A stretch of DNA of 64,000 nt, taken from Stictocephala bisonia. Taxonomy: Eukaryota; Arthropoda; Insecta; Hemiptera; Membracidae. Position numbers and translations under genes: made by a program. This document shows positions 10,672 through 21,323 of this stretch, in pieces. The DNA lies in the NCBI GenBank assembly GCA_035578905.1, contig JAQJVL010000537.1, positions 62,001 to 126,000 of the forward strand, read 5' to 3'. Under the pieces are notes generated by a model. The model saw only the letters and a list, made by a program, of their open reading frames with translations, did no database searches and was not told where the DNA came from. Within the stretch, counting starts at the first letter, position 1, and the number at the start of each line of letters is the position of its first letter.

Positions 10672-12483
10672 CTACTGGTGAAGCGTCAGGTAGTGTGTCA
10701 ATGAAGGTGTGATTATGTTAGTTGGTTTGGGCTGCTTATTGTTTAAATGTGTTCCAGCCACCGCATTACAAATAAGTTTTGCTAGCCATGATTTCCCTCT
10801 TCTATTGAAGTGCATGCCGTGCCTGGTGTGTAGGTGTTGTCCAGCTTTACTAGCTTCAACGAAGGTAATATTCGTATTCAAGTGACATAATGCTTTCAGG
10901 GTACTATTTGTTTTCTCTATCTCCTTATTCACACAGGACCACTTTGGCAAATCATATCTGAGGGGTAGATCAACCAAAATAATTTTTGTCTTACTATACT
11001 TTGTTATTGTTTTACTTATTGTCTCAATGGCAAGGTGAGCTTCATTACATGATACATCATTTGATCCACAGGCTATTAGTAAAATATCATCTGTGCTAAG
11101 ATTTACACCATCAATATTGAGATAATTTAAAACCTGATTTGCCCGTCCTCCCGGGTACACAAAGCCTACTGCTTCATGAGACTTAAGACGCTGATTGATA
11201 AGCCGTGACAGGTCCCTACCATGACTATCTGCACATAGGAGTATTCTATTTAAAGGAGAGTCTGTAAATACAACAGGATTACTATTTATTGAAGTGTCTT
11301 CGGAGTTAAGTATAGAGAAACGGTTATTATTTTCAAAACAAATAGATTTAGTGACATGTTGGGGTTGTTTTGATTGAGATTGATGGACTGTTTTGGACCT
11401 AATATCCTGGACTGGAGGGAAACAATGCATGCAACCTATATTAGCATTGTGGTTGCGTTTCAAGGAATTTGCTGCAAATTTATTTTCATTTTTATCAAGC
11501 TGTAGTTGAAATTTCTCACCTCTTAAATTTTGTATTGTTGTATTTAGAAGTTCTATTTCTTTTATTAACTGTTGGACAATCTTTTCATTTTGATTTAAAT
11601 CTTCCCGATTTTTATTTTCCAAATCACGGATGTTGTTTTTTAATTGATCAATCTTTTCAAAATGTTTGTTGTCAGGTTCAGGGCAGGGTTGGATATTCTC
11701 CATCAGCTTGAGATTCTCTAGTTTAAGAACCTTAATTTGTTCATTTAAGAAAGCAATGTGTTTTTTAAACTCAGTTTTTTCTTCTTGTTCTCCAGCTTTC
11801 ACTTCTTCTGTAAAGAGTTTATTTTTATCTTTTACAGTTACACTTAAATTTCCACAGCGATTTTTTAGGCAAGTGATTTCTTTATTCAATTCAATTATTT
11901 TCTCCCTTAATTGAGTGTTATCAGTTTTTAACACATTAATTTCACTTTGCAACAGTAATGCTGCCTCTTCTGCTTCTTTTTCAAGTTTTTGCAATGAAAC
12001 AACTGTTTTTTTATTGTCATGTTTAAGTTGATAAAAAGAGTCTGATAAGTGAACAAGATTCTCACTTAGTTCAAGATCTGAAATTTCCTCAACATTGGAC
12101 AAAAAAATAGAACTGACTTCATCCACTGTTTCATCCAAACTAGGAGGGTCTCTGCTGGTACAAAATTTTTCCATAGTTTTTTGTGATGAAATGCTAGTTG
12201 TTACAAGGTTTTTTTCCGAATAGGATGATTTTTTATTTTTTGTTGCCTCACTAGCAGTTTTAGCGGTTTGATTGTTAGATGGCATAAAATTAAAGTCTTC
12301 AATTTTTAGAGTTGAGTTTTTACGTTCACGAATTAATTTTAGAAGTTCAATTCTTGACCTGTACTTATTTCCCTCAGGTGAAAAAAAGTATACGTCAATT
12401 TTTCCTTTGCTTTTACCAGTTTGTCTTACAACTTCTTCCCTTTTCCACCCTTCAGGGGCTGATTTGATCTGTTTTGATTCCAT
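10672..12483 (-). CDS. LINE ORF1: MBD domain, coiled coil and SGNH esterase
   Basis: A 603-residue ORF1 protein, expected to bind element RNA and form the RNP. Residues 9-66 read as a methyl-CpG-binding domain: PEGWKREEVVRQTGKSKGK, then IDVYFFSPEGNKYRSR. The MeCP2 residues that contact methyl-CpG (R111, D121, Y123, R133) correspond to R15, D30, Y32 and R42, all conserved. Residues about 110-340 are Leu/Glu/Lys-rich heptads, a long coiled coil likely to oligomerise. Residues 413-575 form an SGNH-hydrolase-like esterase domain, with CADSHG (nucleophile Ser block), CGSND and HTRHGMHFNRRG; esterase ORF1s are known in CR1-type LINEs. The stop at 10672 looks premature: a second frame from about 10700 stays open as a Pro/Ser/Thr-rich tail to a TGA at 10544-10546 that overlaps the ORF2 ATG. 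One base was therefore probably lost or gained near 10700. Confidence 0.9.
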   Translation of the reverse strand: MESKQIKSAPEGWKREEVVRQTGKSKGKIDVYFFSPEGNKYRSRIELLKLIRERKNSTLKIEDFNFMPSNNQTAKTASEATKNKKSSYSEKNLVTTSISSQKTMEKFCTSRDPPSLDETVDEVSSIFLSNVEEISDLELSENLVHLSDSFYQLKHDNKKTVVSLQKLEKEAEEAALLLQSEINVLKTDNTQLREKIIELNKEITCLKNRCGNLSVTVKDKNKLFTEEVKAGEQEEKTEFKKHIAFLNEQIKVLKLENLKLMENIQPCPEPDNKHFEKIDQLKNNIRDLENKNREDLNQNEKIVQQLIKEIELLNTTIQNLRGEKFQLQLDKNENKFAANSLKRNHNANIGCMHCFPPVQDIRSKTVHQSQSKQPQHVTKSICFENNNRFSILNSEDTSINSNPVVFTDSPLNRILLCADSHGRDLSRLINQRLKSHEAVGFVYPGGRANQVLNYLNIDGVNLSTDDILLIACGSNDVSCNEAHLAIETISKTITKYSKTKIILVDLPLRYDLPKWSCVNKEIEKTNSTLKALCHLNTNITFVEASKAGQHLHTRHGMHFNRRGKSWLAKLICNAVAGTHLNNKQPKPTNIITPSLTHYLTLHQ

Positions 12484-12613
12484 TCAATTAATGTAGAAAA
12501 GTCAGTCAATTAATTAATTAGCACTCACAAGTAACTACTCAATTCATCACCAATGAGTGCCAGCTGACTTCAATTAAGTAATATTATTTCAAGAAAAGAA
12601 ACAAATAAACAAA

Positions 12614-12858
12614 AGCAATTGCAATATTAATACAAGTAAAATGTTTCCAAATTAAGATATTTAGCAATTGCAATATTAATACAAGTAAAATGTTTCCAAA
12701 TTAAGATATGTAGCAATTGCAATAATAATACAAGTAAAATGTTTCCAAATTAAGATATTTAGCAATTGCAATATTAATACAAGTAAAATGTTTCCAAATT
12801 AAGATATTTAGCAATTGCAATATTAATACAAGTAAAATGTTTCCAAAGTAAGATATTT
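12614..12858 (-). repeat. Five 49-bp tandem repeats in the LINE 5' leader
   Basis: Units begin at 12614, 12663, 12712, 12761 and 12810, exactly 49 bp apart, with one or two substitutions between copies. They sit 131 bp upstream of the ORF1 start in the element's orientation. Some LINEs carry promoter monomers at this position; a promoter role here is inference only. Confidence 0.9.
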
Positions 12859-13087
12859 ACAAAGTCCAGGTAGTGGCAAAATATTTACAAGTGTCAGTTC
12901 TGAGTAGACCTGCACAAATAACAGCAGACAGCTGGAGGTATTGATTGTAGTTGTAGAGCAGATGTGATGAGATGGTGAGTTGTTGGCTTGGCTGCTTATC
13001 AGCGGTCAAAAGGTATTTCCATGAATACAAATTTTAAGACATGGAATCCAGAATTGCTATTTATTATATAATTACTGTCCCCTGTTC

Positions 13088-13142
13088 TAGTTGTAGAAAC
13101 TGATCCACCCAGTGTGAGTGGGTCCTGCCCGACTGTTTTTGA
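13088..13142 (+). pseudogene. Fragment resembling CDA2 exon 5
   Basis: The plus strand here carries, in order, CTAG then TTGTAGAAACTGATCC, ACCCAGTGTG and TCCTGCCCGACTGTTT. CDA2 exon 5 (31883-31998, minus) has the same blocks in the same order, starting at its splice acceptor. Relative to that exon, about 25 bases are missing between two GATCC copies, a typical repeat-mediated deletion, and 6 bases are inserted after ACCCAGTGTG. The frame is destroyed. It is followed directly by a LINE-like tail (GACAATCAGCGTC then AATAAATAAA). It may be a broken copy of a CDA gene or exon sequence carried by an element. Confidence 0.5.
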
Positions 13143-13159
13143 CAATCAGCGTCTTAATA

Positions 13160-13586
13160 ATAAATAAAAAACAAAAAATAAACTCCATATAAGCTAACTA
13201 TCAGGTTCCCATCTTACTAGTAAATCATCTACAAATCATTTGATCGACCGTAAAATCATCCACATCGTATCAATAATTGCACTACACAATCATCAATGCC
13301 CCTCAAAGAAAGACTTAAAAAGTGGCAGACAAATGATGGAGGAAATATTCTGCCAGTGTTGTCCATAGTAACAAGAAATTATTTTACTGCATCTCAAAAT
13401 GCACTATTTATGCACTTTCTAGACGCCTCGCCAATTTTGACTTTTTATCACCAGTGGGTAGAAGGTTTATATATTATAAGAAAACCCTTTTTATTCCACA
13501 GAAACAATGTTTAAAGCTATTAAAAACATAAAAAATTCTAAATTTTTGGAAATATTATTTTTTCATAATTTTTATAATCTATGTAG
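13160..13586. other. AT-rich DNA, no known feature
   Basis: A 72-codon frame (13296-13514, plus) has no recognisable domain and is interrupted downstream by the SINE at 13587. Possibly part of an old element. Confidence 0.4.
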
Positions 13587-13823
13587 TTTTTTTTTTTTTT
13601 TTTTTTTTAAGGAGAGGCCGATCTTAACCTTACTCTGACCATTCCCCATAGACCATTGATCTGTGCGAGGAACTTATTCAGTCAGAGTAAGGGGGCGAAC
13701 CTGTACAGTACAAGGGAATATTACTGATAAATCTTTTCAGTCTAGGCCGGATTCGAACCAGCGCTATCTCTAACCCAAGCTCAAAGTCCTGACGCCTTAG
13801 ACCACTTGGCCACCGGCTCGCCC
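13587..13823 (-). mobile_element. tRNA-derived SINE with poly(A) tail
   Basis: On the minus strand the element begins with a tRNA-like head carrying a clear A box TGGCCAAGTGG (13802-13812) and a perfect B box GGTTCGAATCC (13749-13759), the internal RNA polymerase III promoter. The spacing and long variable region suggest a type II tRNA (Leu or Ser) ancestor. A tRNA-unrelated body follows, ending in a 22-base poly(A), seen as T at 13587-13608. It needs a LINE in trans to move. A target duplication is not obvious. Confidence 0.9.
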
Positions 13824-14274
13824 AAAGTTCTTTGTACTGAACACGAATTTGAAATTTATTATGGTATACGACAATTATTTCTTAAGATATCGCGGAAAAA
13901 CTACGTTTACGGCATATCACCTACGGTGGCCATTTGCACAATGTTAAAAGGAGCTATGACTAGCCACCAAATACAAATTCAGAGACCAGGCACCCAAATT
14001 TAACGCAAATTAAAAAGTTTTTTGGAGTATATAGACGAACAGTATAAGTTAGGTTTGGTATGTAAAAAGTGTATTTTTTGGGCCATAAATTTAATTGATT
14101 GAAAAACCAATTTATATAGGCATATTCGTATCCAGCATAAAAAAAAACAAGTATAAAGGAAATTTTTTTTGAAATTATGATTTTTAAAACTTTTTTTTCA
14201 CTTTCACATAAAAAACTAGTTTTTTTTATTTTTGGGGAAAAACGAGTTTTCCATGACTAAAATCAACCTCCTCA
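13824..14274. other. AT-rich DNA, no known feature
   Basis: Contains a 65-codon frame (13806-14003) overlapping the SINE edge and without recognisable similarity. Probably not coding. Confidence 0.4.
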
Positions 14275-14351
14275 AGAATTATTTATTTCTTTATTTATCA
14301 ACGGTAAACCACTTTTGTACATAGTGTAATAATAATACATGGCATCATAAA

Positions 14352-15316
14352 GTTTATCTAAATCTACAACGGAACTTTCTAAGACTACTATGATAGATAC
14401 AATAATACAAGACCATGACAGCAAATAGTTCAGTAGAAGTACATCATAAATGGCATTGTATAATGTATATATGCAGTATAATGAACAATGATAACTTATG
14501 TGACAATAATACAATAACAACAGATTACATTAAATAGCAAGATACATGTTTATCTAAATCTACAACAGAACTTTCTAAGACTACTATGATAGATACAATA
14601 ATACAAGAACATGACAGCAAATAGTTCAGTAGAAGTACATAATAAATGGCATTGTATAATGTATATATGCAGTATAATGAGCAATGATAACTTATGTGAC
14701 AATAATACAATAACAACAGATTACATTAAATAGCAAGATACATGTTTATCTAAATCTACAACAGAACTTTCTAGACTACTATGATAGATACAATAATACA
14801 AGAACATGACAGCAAATAGTTCAGTAGAAGTACATCATAAATGGCATTGTATAATGTATATATGCAGTATAATGAACAATGATAACTTATGTGACAATAA
14901 TACAATAACAACAGATTACATTAAATAGCAAGATACATGTTTATCTAAATCTACAACAGAACTTAGACTACAATGATAGATACAATAATACAAGAACATG
15001 ACAGCAAATAGTTCAGTAGAAGTACATCATAAATGGCATTGTATAATGTATATATGCAGTATAATGAACAATGATAACTTATGTGACAATAATACAATAA
15101 CAACAGATTACATTAAATAGCAAGATACATGTTTATCTAAATCTACAACAGAACTTAGACTACAATGATAGATACAATAATACAAGATCATGACAACAAA
15201 TAGTTCAGTAGAAGTACATCATAAATGGCATTGTATAATGTATATATGCAGTATAATGAACAATGATAACTTATGTGACAATAACGACAGATTACATTAA
15301 ATAGCAAGATACATGA
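14352..15316 (-). repeat. About five tandem repeats of ~195 bp
   Basis: The landmark GTTTATCTAAATCTACAAC occurs at 14352, 14548, 14744, 14939 and 15131, giving periods of 196, 196, 195 and 192 bp, with a partial last copy. Copies differ by a few substitutions and small deletions. The array lies inside the presumed LINE 3' UTR. Two frames of 63 and 82 codons in it are repeat artefacts. Confidence 0.92.
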
Positions 15317-15444
15317 GTAACAATGGTAACTTATACAAGTATCAATATATATATACAATCCATCCACACACCCACAATATGTATAATCACATTCGCCCCA
15401 TACAAGATGCTAATACAAGTTCAATTCTCAAAGCTGCAAGATTT

Positions 15445-15732
15445 TCAGGTTGCAGAATTCAGTAATCTCATGAGGCTTCTACGAAATGATTGGGGGGAGG
15501 AACCAAAAAAATCAACAGCATCAGACAAAGCATTGCCCTCTCTCGTTATCCGGGGAACACAACTGTAGTGGCTGTACAGGTAAGGAGATGCTCGTTTGGC
15601 AAATATGTCCTTGGAGCGAGTGGATGCCGGAATCCGAAACTCAATCATGGACAAAAAGTCAGAGCAGTCAATGGCACCATTCACCAACTTGTGAAGCAGC
15701 AGGATATCAGCCATCTTCCTTCTGGTCGCCAT
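15445..15732 (-). pseudogene. C-terminal fragment of LINE ORF2
   Basis: The 95-codon frame ends with the conserved tail of jockey-type reverse transcriptases: RRKMADILLLHKLVNGAIDC, a stretch around IEFRIPASTRS, and DFFGSSPQSFRR near the end. It lacks the reverse transcriptase core and endonuclease and cannot act alone. A related fragment lies at 22031-22231. Confidence 0.8.
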
Positions 15733-15744
15733 TATAAATTATAA

Positions 15745-16238
15745 ACTCATATTTCACCACTTTTTCAACAACAAGAAATCGTATTTTACGAGACATCGTA
15801 CTCTAGAGTGCAAAGTTACACATAATACTCATACATTCTCTGACTTTACAACATACATTCATCAGTTAAATCGGAAGTCTAAAACTCATTCAGCAGCTGT
15901 TCATGAGCAAAAGGTTAAGCCAGTAATTGGTCAAATATAAATTAGGCTGCCAATAAATAGAATTAATTTTTCATATCCTTCAATAGGCCTAATCTTTATT
16001 ACAGTTGCCAACCTTTACTTAGGTAAACTAATGAAAAGCATCAATTTACATAGCCTAGGTCTATTAAGTGACTCAATTTAAACTTAGTATGCTATAAGAG
16101 AAAATGCCATTAGTAACTACCAAACTAGTATAAAGAAAAGCATTTTGGAATGAAAAGCCTACTATGTTTACTTACAAAATACTAACCTTATTTCGTAACT
16201 GTTATAGCATTGTAGTTTATTTTCAAATCATCTTAACT
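15745..16238. other. AT-rich DNA, no feature seen
   Basis: No coding exon or repeat recognised. Confidence 0.4.
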
Positions 16239-16313
16239 TGCAATATATTTACCATAACACACACAAAATTAAATAAGCTAATGTTAATCAGCTACTATAA
16301 TAAAGTTAAAGTA
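16239..16313 (+). repeat. 75-bp direct repeat, copy 1
   Basis: About 95% identical to 16749-16823 in the same orientation. The two copies bracket an inverted repeat at 16474-16554, so the whole could be one composite element. Confidence 0.85.
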
Positions 16314-16473
16314 CGAATATAAATAAAATTTAATGAAAATTACTGCTACATCAAACAACCACTTATGAAGTTTAAGCTTTACCGGTGTGTGTGTGTTGGT
16401 ATTCGATCAGCTGTTCAGTTCAGTGTTGAAATCAGCCAGTGTAGCCAACAAGAATTTTCCAATTTATTCTTTA

Positions 16474-16554
16474 AATTTAATGTTATAAGATGTAACATCA
16501 CTCCAGTAAATAATTTTCTACTGGAGTGTTTGTTACATCTTATAACATTAAATT
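16474..16554. repeat. Inverted repeat with 35-bp arms
   Basis: The arms 16474-16508 and 16519-16554 are reverse complements apart from a short mismatch, separated by a 10-base loop. Transcription would give a strong hairpin. Confidence 0.9.
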
Positions 16555-16748
16555 ATATATCCAGTAAGAAACGAGCTTGAAGGATGATACATTCGTTACT
16601 CTCTAAAGTTGCCTTTAGATTGAGATACATTCTACAACAGAAGTATCAGGATTTGTATAAGATACAAGTATAGTCGGGATTTATATGAAAAAACAATTCT
16701 TCATAAATTTTAAAACTTTACATTTATATATACAACAATACACATTTT

Positions 16749-16823
16749 TGCAATATATTTACCATAGCACATACAAAATTAAATAAGCTAATGTTAACCA
16801 GCTACTATAATAAAGTTAAAGTA
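16749..16823 (+). repeat. 75-bp direct repeat, copy 2
   Basis: Partner of 16239-16313. Confidence 0.85.
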
Positions 16824-16849
16824 ACAAAACTGGTTACGGTACTTAACTT

Positions 16850-16887
16850 AAATAATAACACTTCATACAAATGAAGTGTTATTATTT
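16850..16887. repeat. Perfect 17-bp hairpin
   Basis: AAATAATAACACTTCAT and its exact reverse complement are separated by ACAA. Confidence 0.9.
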
Positions 16888-17500
16888 AGAGTTTGTTTAC
16901 AACAAGATTAAATCCTTATTTAATTTATCTTTTTCAATCAAAGCACTGGGGTACAATAATCGATTATTCTTTTTAGTGCATTTTCTCCCAATCTTGATGT
17001 GAGGTTTTTGCAGGCTTGGGACTAACGATTAAAAATAATTAACGATTAAGTTTAATCGTTAGTTTTTCTGTTAACTTTTCAACTTATTCGTTAGTTTTGG
17101 GGATGTTTAACTTTAACTAGTTAACAAATTCACTAACGATTAAACTAACTCAGTTAGTTTTACAAACGAGGTACGGTTTGTCCCGTGGAATGTAGACAAT
17201 GGCGGAGAAAGCGTCCAAAACTTTGGTCAAAGACCGGGCGTTTTCCTCAATCCCAAGTATTCGCCGACAAACAAAGTCATGAGTCACAACACTCACATCC
17301 TACCCCTTTCCGCCATTTTCTTGCCCTGCCCATAATTAATAGACACACCCAACGTGTCCCATTGTTGTTTGTCCAAGACGTAGTCATAGTGTTAGTGATA
17401 ATACTGGGAGACTTGAAGGTGGATTCATTTCAGTTTTAAAGTTTGCCGAGTGAATAATAAAGTGTGTTGAATTAGTTTCCATAGTTTTATTTGTAATAAT

Positions 17501-18262
17501 ATGTCTTGTTTGTGGCCGAGTTTGGTCAATTTATTTGAGGAGCAGAAGAATAAAGAAGAGTCAAAAAATGTGTCTTTTAAGTGTTTGATGTGTGTCTCCA
17601 AAATTAAATTCATTAAAGCATAAATTTCGTCAGCTTCAAATTTACGAACTCACGTCAAGGTTAGTAGATAATTTGTTTATATTTCTGATATTTTAATACT
17701 ATATTTTTGTTGTTCTTCCATCTCTATAGCGTAGTTAGTTACGAAAATGAGTTATATTTTGACGTTAATTCTGTCAATAGCTTTTTAATTAATTAATTGT
17801 ATAACATTGCATATATTTTCCTTGAATCGTTAAAATTCTTTTACTATAGTAAATGTAATCTAAATTAGTAAATTAGTGCATGGTTTGTAAATTTAAAAGA
17901 TGATTTAATAATGCACGAGCTTAATAGAGAGACTTTACAAAGCTTTTTAAAAAATTAACAATTTCGGGAATCAAATTGAAAATTCAATATTTAAGATTAG
18001 GGAAACTGCAAAGTTAATTAAAGTATGGTTATCGCTTAGAATTTTGGATGCCTGTTCGAATTTTAGCATTTGATTCTCTTCATATCAGTTAGTTCATACT
18101 TGATGATATTTTTAGACAGTAGAAATAATGTCCTTGTTTCCAGTTTTCATGTGATTGTTGATACATTTTTTTTAGTTCACGTCATTTAAAAATTATTGGT
18201 CTGAAGATAATTTTGTTGTTTTTGTTTATTGAATATAAAATTATGTATTTTAATCACAAACT

Positions 18263-18330
<68 letters not shown>

Positions 18331-21323
18331 TATGTGCTGTACTAAAGAATGTTTTTCCCTATAAATGTACCATTCATTTTATTTCAGACAATCATATCGC
18401 CAATTAATAAAATAGTATCTAGAATTTTTAAATAGCTAGAACTTTTCTCAATGTTACAGTAATGTTATATGTTGCTCATAATTTTTGTCTTATTTGATTA
18501 AAACCCATGCTAATTATTCAACTGGTTACATTAAATGTATTCATTTTTATTTATTTTATTCTTTAGCAAGGTTCATGCTCACTTAGTTTTAAATATTCCA
18601 CTTCAATATTTGAATGTTCAAAATTTCAAAACACTAGTACAGTTTTGTAATAACAGTTTGTCTTGTACCATAAACCCACATCTTTTGCTGTTTTTACTAA
18701 TTAAGAAATTTTATTATTTTTACAGAGTGTTCACCCTTCTAGGCTAATTGAATTTAACATGGCAATGGAAAACAAAGGTCGCAAAAGACAAAATGACAGC
18801 ACGGAAGAAGGCGAGCCAAGGCTCAAACAAATGAAATTGAGCGACCACATACCACAGCCTACTAACGTACAACAAAATGCTGTGTTGCGTTTTATTGTCG
18901 GGACTTCAGCCCCTTTTACGATTGTTGAACATCCTGATTTTATAAACCTTTTAAAGGTATGTGGTGGAAAAGCTCCTCCCAATAGGAAAAAATTGATGGA
19001 ACAATTAGATGCCAATTTTTGTTCCATGAAAGATGACATTAAGAAAATATTGAAACACGTTCCCTATGTTTGCACTACTGCTGACTGTTGGACAGTTTTC
19101 AGGCGGTAAGTAAAGAGGGTTATGTTAATTTTAACTAAGCTATTGTTTTTAAAAGAAAATATATTGATATACATATCTTAAAAAATGTTTCTCATCATAT
19201 CACTATATATTTCATATCTTACCTTGGCATGACAGTTCATTGGTTGGATCTCTTAAGTTTAGGGCGTCACTCAAAAGCCCTAAGTTGCCGAAGGATCGTT
19301 GGGAGACATACTTATGATGTTTTGGCAACGGAAATAGAGAATATTCTGGATGAATATGAAATTAAGAACAAAACTGTCATGATGGTTACTGATAATGGAT
19401 CCAATTTTTTAAAAGCTTTTTGGTAAGTTTTCTTGTAATAAAGTTTATTATATAGTAGTTACATTGTTAAATTTTATTTATTTAACATATTTTTCTAATT
19501 TTAGGATATTTGGATCTGACAAGGACAAGGAACCAGACATTGATGAAACTGATGAGATAGATTGCATCGAAGAACCAGTTAGAATAACTGAAATACTAAA
19601 TAAAAATGAAGAAGACTTTGGCCGTCTCCCACCTCATCACTCGTGTGCGTCTCACACGCTTCATTTGATTGCCACATCAGACGCTGATGAGGCAATAAAA
19701 AATAACACAGCTTACAAGAGAACCAGCAGGCAAGTGTTTGGTAAATGCCAAGCACTCTTTAATAAGCAAAATCAGTCAGCAGTAGCAGCTGATATTGTTA
19801 AAAGCCACTTGGGCCGGTATCTTCCAGTCCCTGGAGCAACAAGGTACTTCTTTTTGTATTCATAACAGTGTTAAGTTATTAGAATATAAATAAATGGTTC
19901 CAAACAGGTAGACCCACATACGGACAGACATCCAAAAATGTTTCAAAAAACCACTTTTTTGGTTCAGGGGGCCCTATTTTATTTATTTATTTTGATAGAA
20001 CTTGCTATTAAAAGGTACTTATTACTGTTTAAGATGGAACTCTTTCTTTGATGCCTTGGAAACTCTCAAGTCAAAGGAAGAACATCTTGATGGACTGTGC
20101 AGGGAGCTTGAACTTCCAACTTTTAAAAGACCTCAAGATATAGAATTCTTAGAAGAGTATTGCAAGGTAAACAAACAAGAAAATGTAAGTTCCTGATCAT
20201 AAGAGAATCTTGATACATCACTTGTAAATTTGTATTAATGCTAAATATGTTAAATGATGATGGTATAACAATTTCTTATGCTTCTGACAGTGAATTTCAA
20301 ATTGTTAGTGGAATATAAATTGGTTGTTTTTGTTATATATTATATATATATTTTAAAATATATCTTTTGCATATTCATACTTTCATGCATATTCATACAT
20401 TCATGTAGGTCATGGAACCAGTTGCGACAGCACTTGACATTCTGGAAGGAGTCAAATCTGTCAGCATCGGGTTTCTTTTACCAACACTGACTGTGGTGCG
20501 GCAGACTCTGCAGGGTTTCTCAAAACTACAATTCTGTGAACCTTTAAGGGAGGCACTGTTGCGAGGATTTGAGAAAAGGTAAATATAGCATTATTGATCA
20601 TTTTATAATATTGTAAATGTAAACACTATCTCGTGTGATTTATGATTTTCTTTCTCATGTAATTATTTTGTACAGGTTTACCAAATCTTTAAAAAATGCA
20701 GTCCACATACTGAGTACAATCAAAACAAGCAAATATTCTGCAAACAAACAGATTTTATGAAGTTTAATATGAGATTAGTAAAGAAATAATATGTTTTTTA
20801 TTTTTTCAGGTTTGCCCAATCTTTTCAAAATCCAGTCTACAGATTAAGTGCAATTCTATCACCACAATTCAAACTTAATTGGGTCAAGGATGAGGGTGAT
20901 GAGGCAAATGCAAAGGCAGATCTGGAAGAGGAAGTAAGGAAAGGAGCTGTGCAACTGGACAGCCAACTCCCTTCAATGGGAAAGGACACTTTCATCCAAC
21001 AACCTGAGCAGTCCTTAAGCAAGATGGAGTCATTCTTTTCCCAGTTGAAAGGATCAGATCCTAAGTCTATGCAGGCTCAGGACATAACTGCTGTTGCTGA
21101 AGCAGAGGTTGTAAGGTATTTACACAATACCAACAACATTTCCCAGCTATCACCTCTGATGAAGAAGTTGTATGTCAAACACAACACTGCCGTTCCCTCC
21201 TCAGCTCACTGTGAGTGTTTGTTTAGTGCTGCTGGACTTGTTTTCAATGACAGAAGAGGCCGTATGAGTGACAAAAACTTTGAAAGTGCACTTATTTTAA
21301 AGTTTAATGGGTATTTAAAATAA
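17501..21323 (+). pseudogene. hAT (ZBED-like) transposase, broken
   Basis: This was a cut-and-paste transposase. Likely exons: 17501-17659, 18726-19105, about 19216-19422, 19505-19843, 20034-20166, 20409-20578 and 20810-21323. Exon 1 encodes a BED zinc finger (FKCLMC ... SNLRTHVK, continuing SVHPSRLIEF in exon 2). The core shows TADCW, VHWLDLLSLGRHSKAL, VTDNGSNF and HHSCASHTLHL, and the C-terminal hAT dimerisation block has PSSAHCECLFSAAG and RRGRMSDKNFE. Defects: an in-frame TAA between the Cys and His halves of the finger (17622-17624), and an apparent acceptor AG changed to AT at 19214-19215. A part-duplicate of the last exon's start lies at 20678-20760. No frame spans the protein, so it is probably inactive. 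Confidence 0.9.
18266..18326. repeat. (TA)n microsatellite
   Basis: About 30 TA units inside the first intron of the hAT transposase gene. Confidence 0.97.

Larger units (their letters stand above)
7610..12900 (-). mobile_element. CR1-group non-LTR retrotransposon, nearly full length
   Basis: Read on the minus strand it has a 5' leader with tandem repeats (12614-12858), ORF1 (12483-10672), ORF2 (10547-7685), a short 3' UTR with an AATAAA-like signal near 7640, and a 3' end in short ATTCT repeats (7610-7625) instead of poly(A). An esterase-type ORF1 and a microsatellite-like 3' tail are typical of the CR1/L2 group. The 5' boundary is uncertain (about 12.86-13.05 kb) and no target duplication was found. 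Each ORF appears to carry only one disabling single-base change, so the insertion is young. Confidence 0.88.
14275..15735 (-). mobile_element. 5'-truncated LINE 3' end with repeat-filled 3' UTR
   Basis: On the minus strand the last 95 codons of a jockey-like ORF2 (15732-15445) are followed by a 3' UTR containing about five 195-bp tandem repeats and then an AATAAATAA-type tail at about 14278-14296. An in-frame stop just upstream of 15732 marks the truncation point. The combination reads as one 1.46-kb truncated insertion. Confidence 0.65.

Noticed and set aside
11469..11914. Plus-strand frames of 80-82 codons opposite LINE ORF1
   Set aside because: Shadows of the coiled-coil coding sequence on the other strand.
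13745..13823. Functional tRNA gene (minus strand)
   Set aside because: A and B boxes are good, but the element continues into a SINE body and poly(A), and the acceptor stem does not close.
15486..15744. Plus-strand frames of 83-84 codons
   Set aside because: Antisense shadows of the LINE ORF2 fragment on the minus strand.
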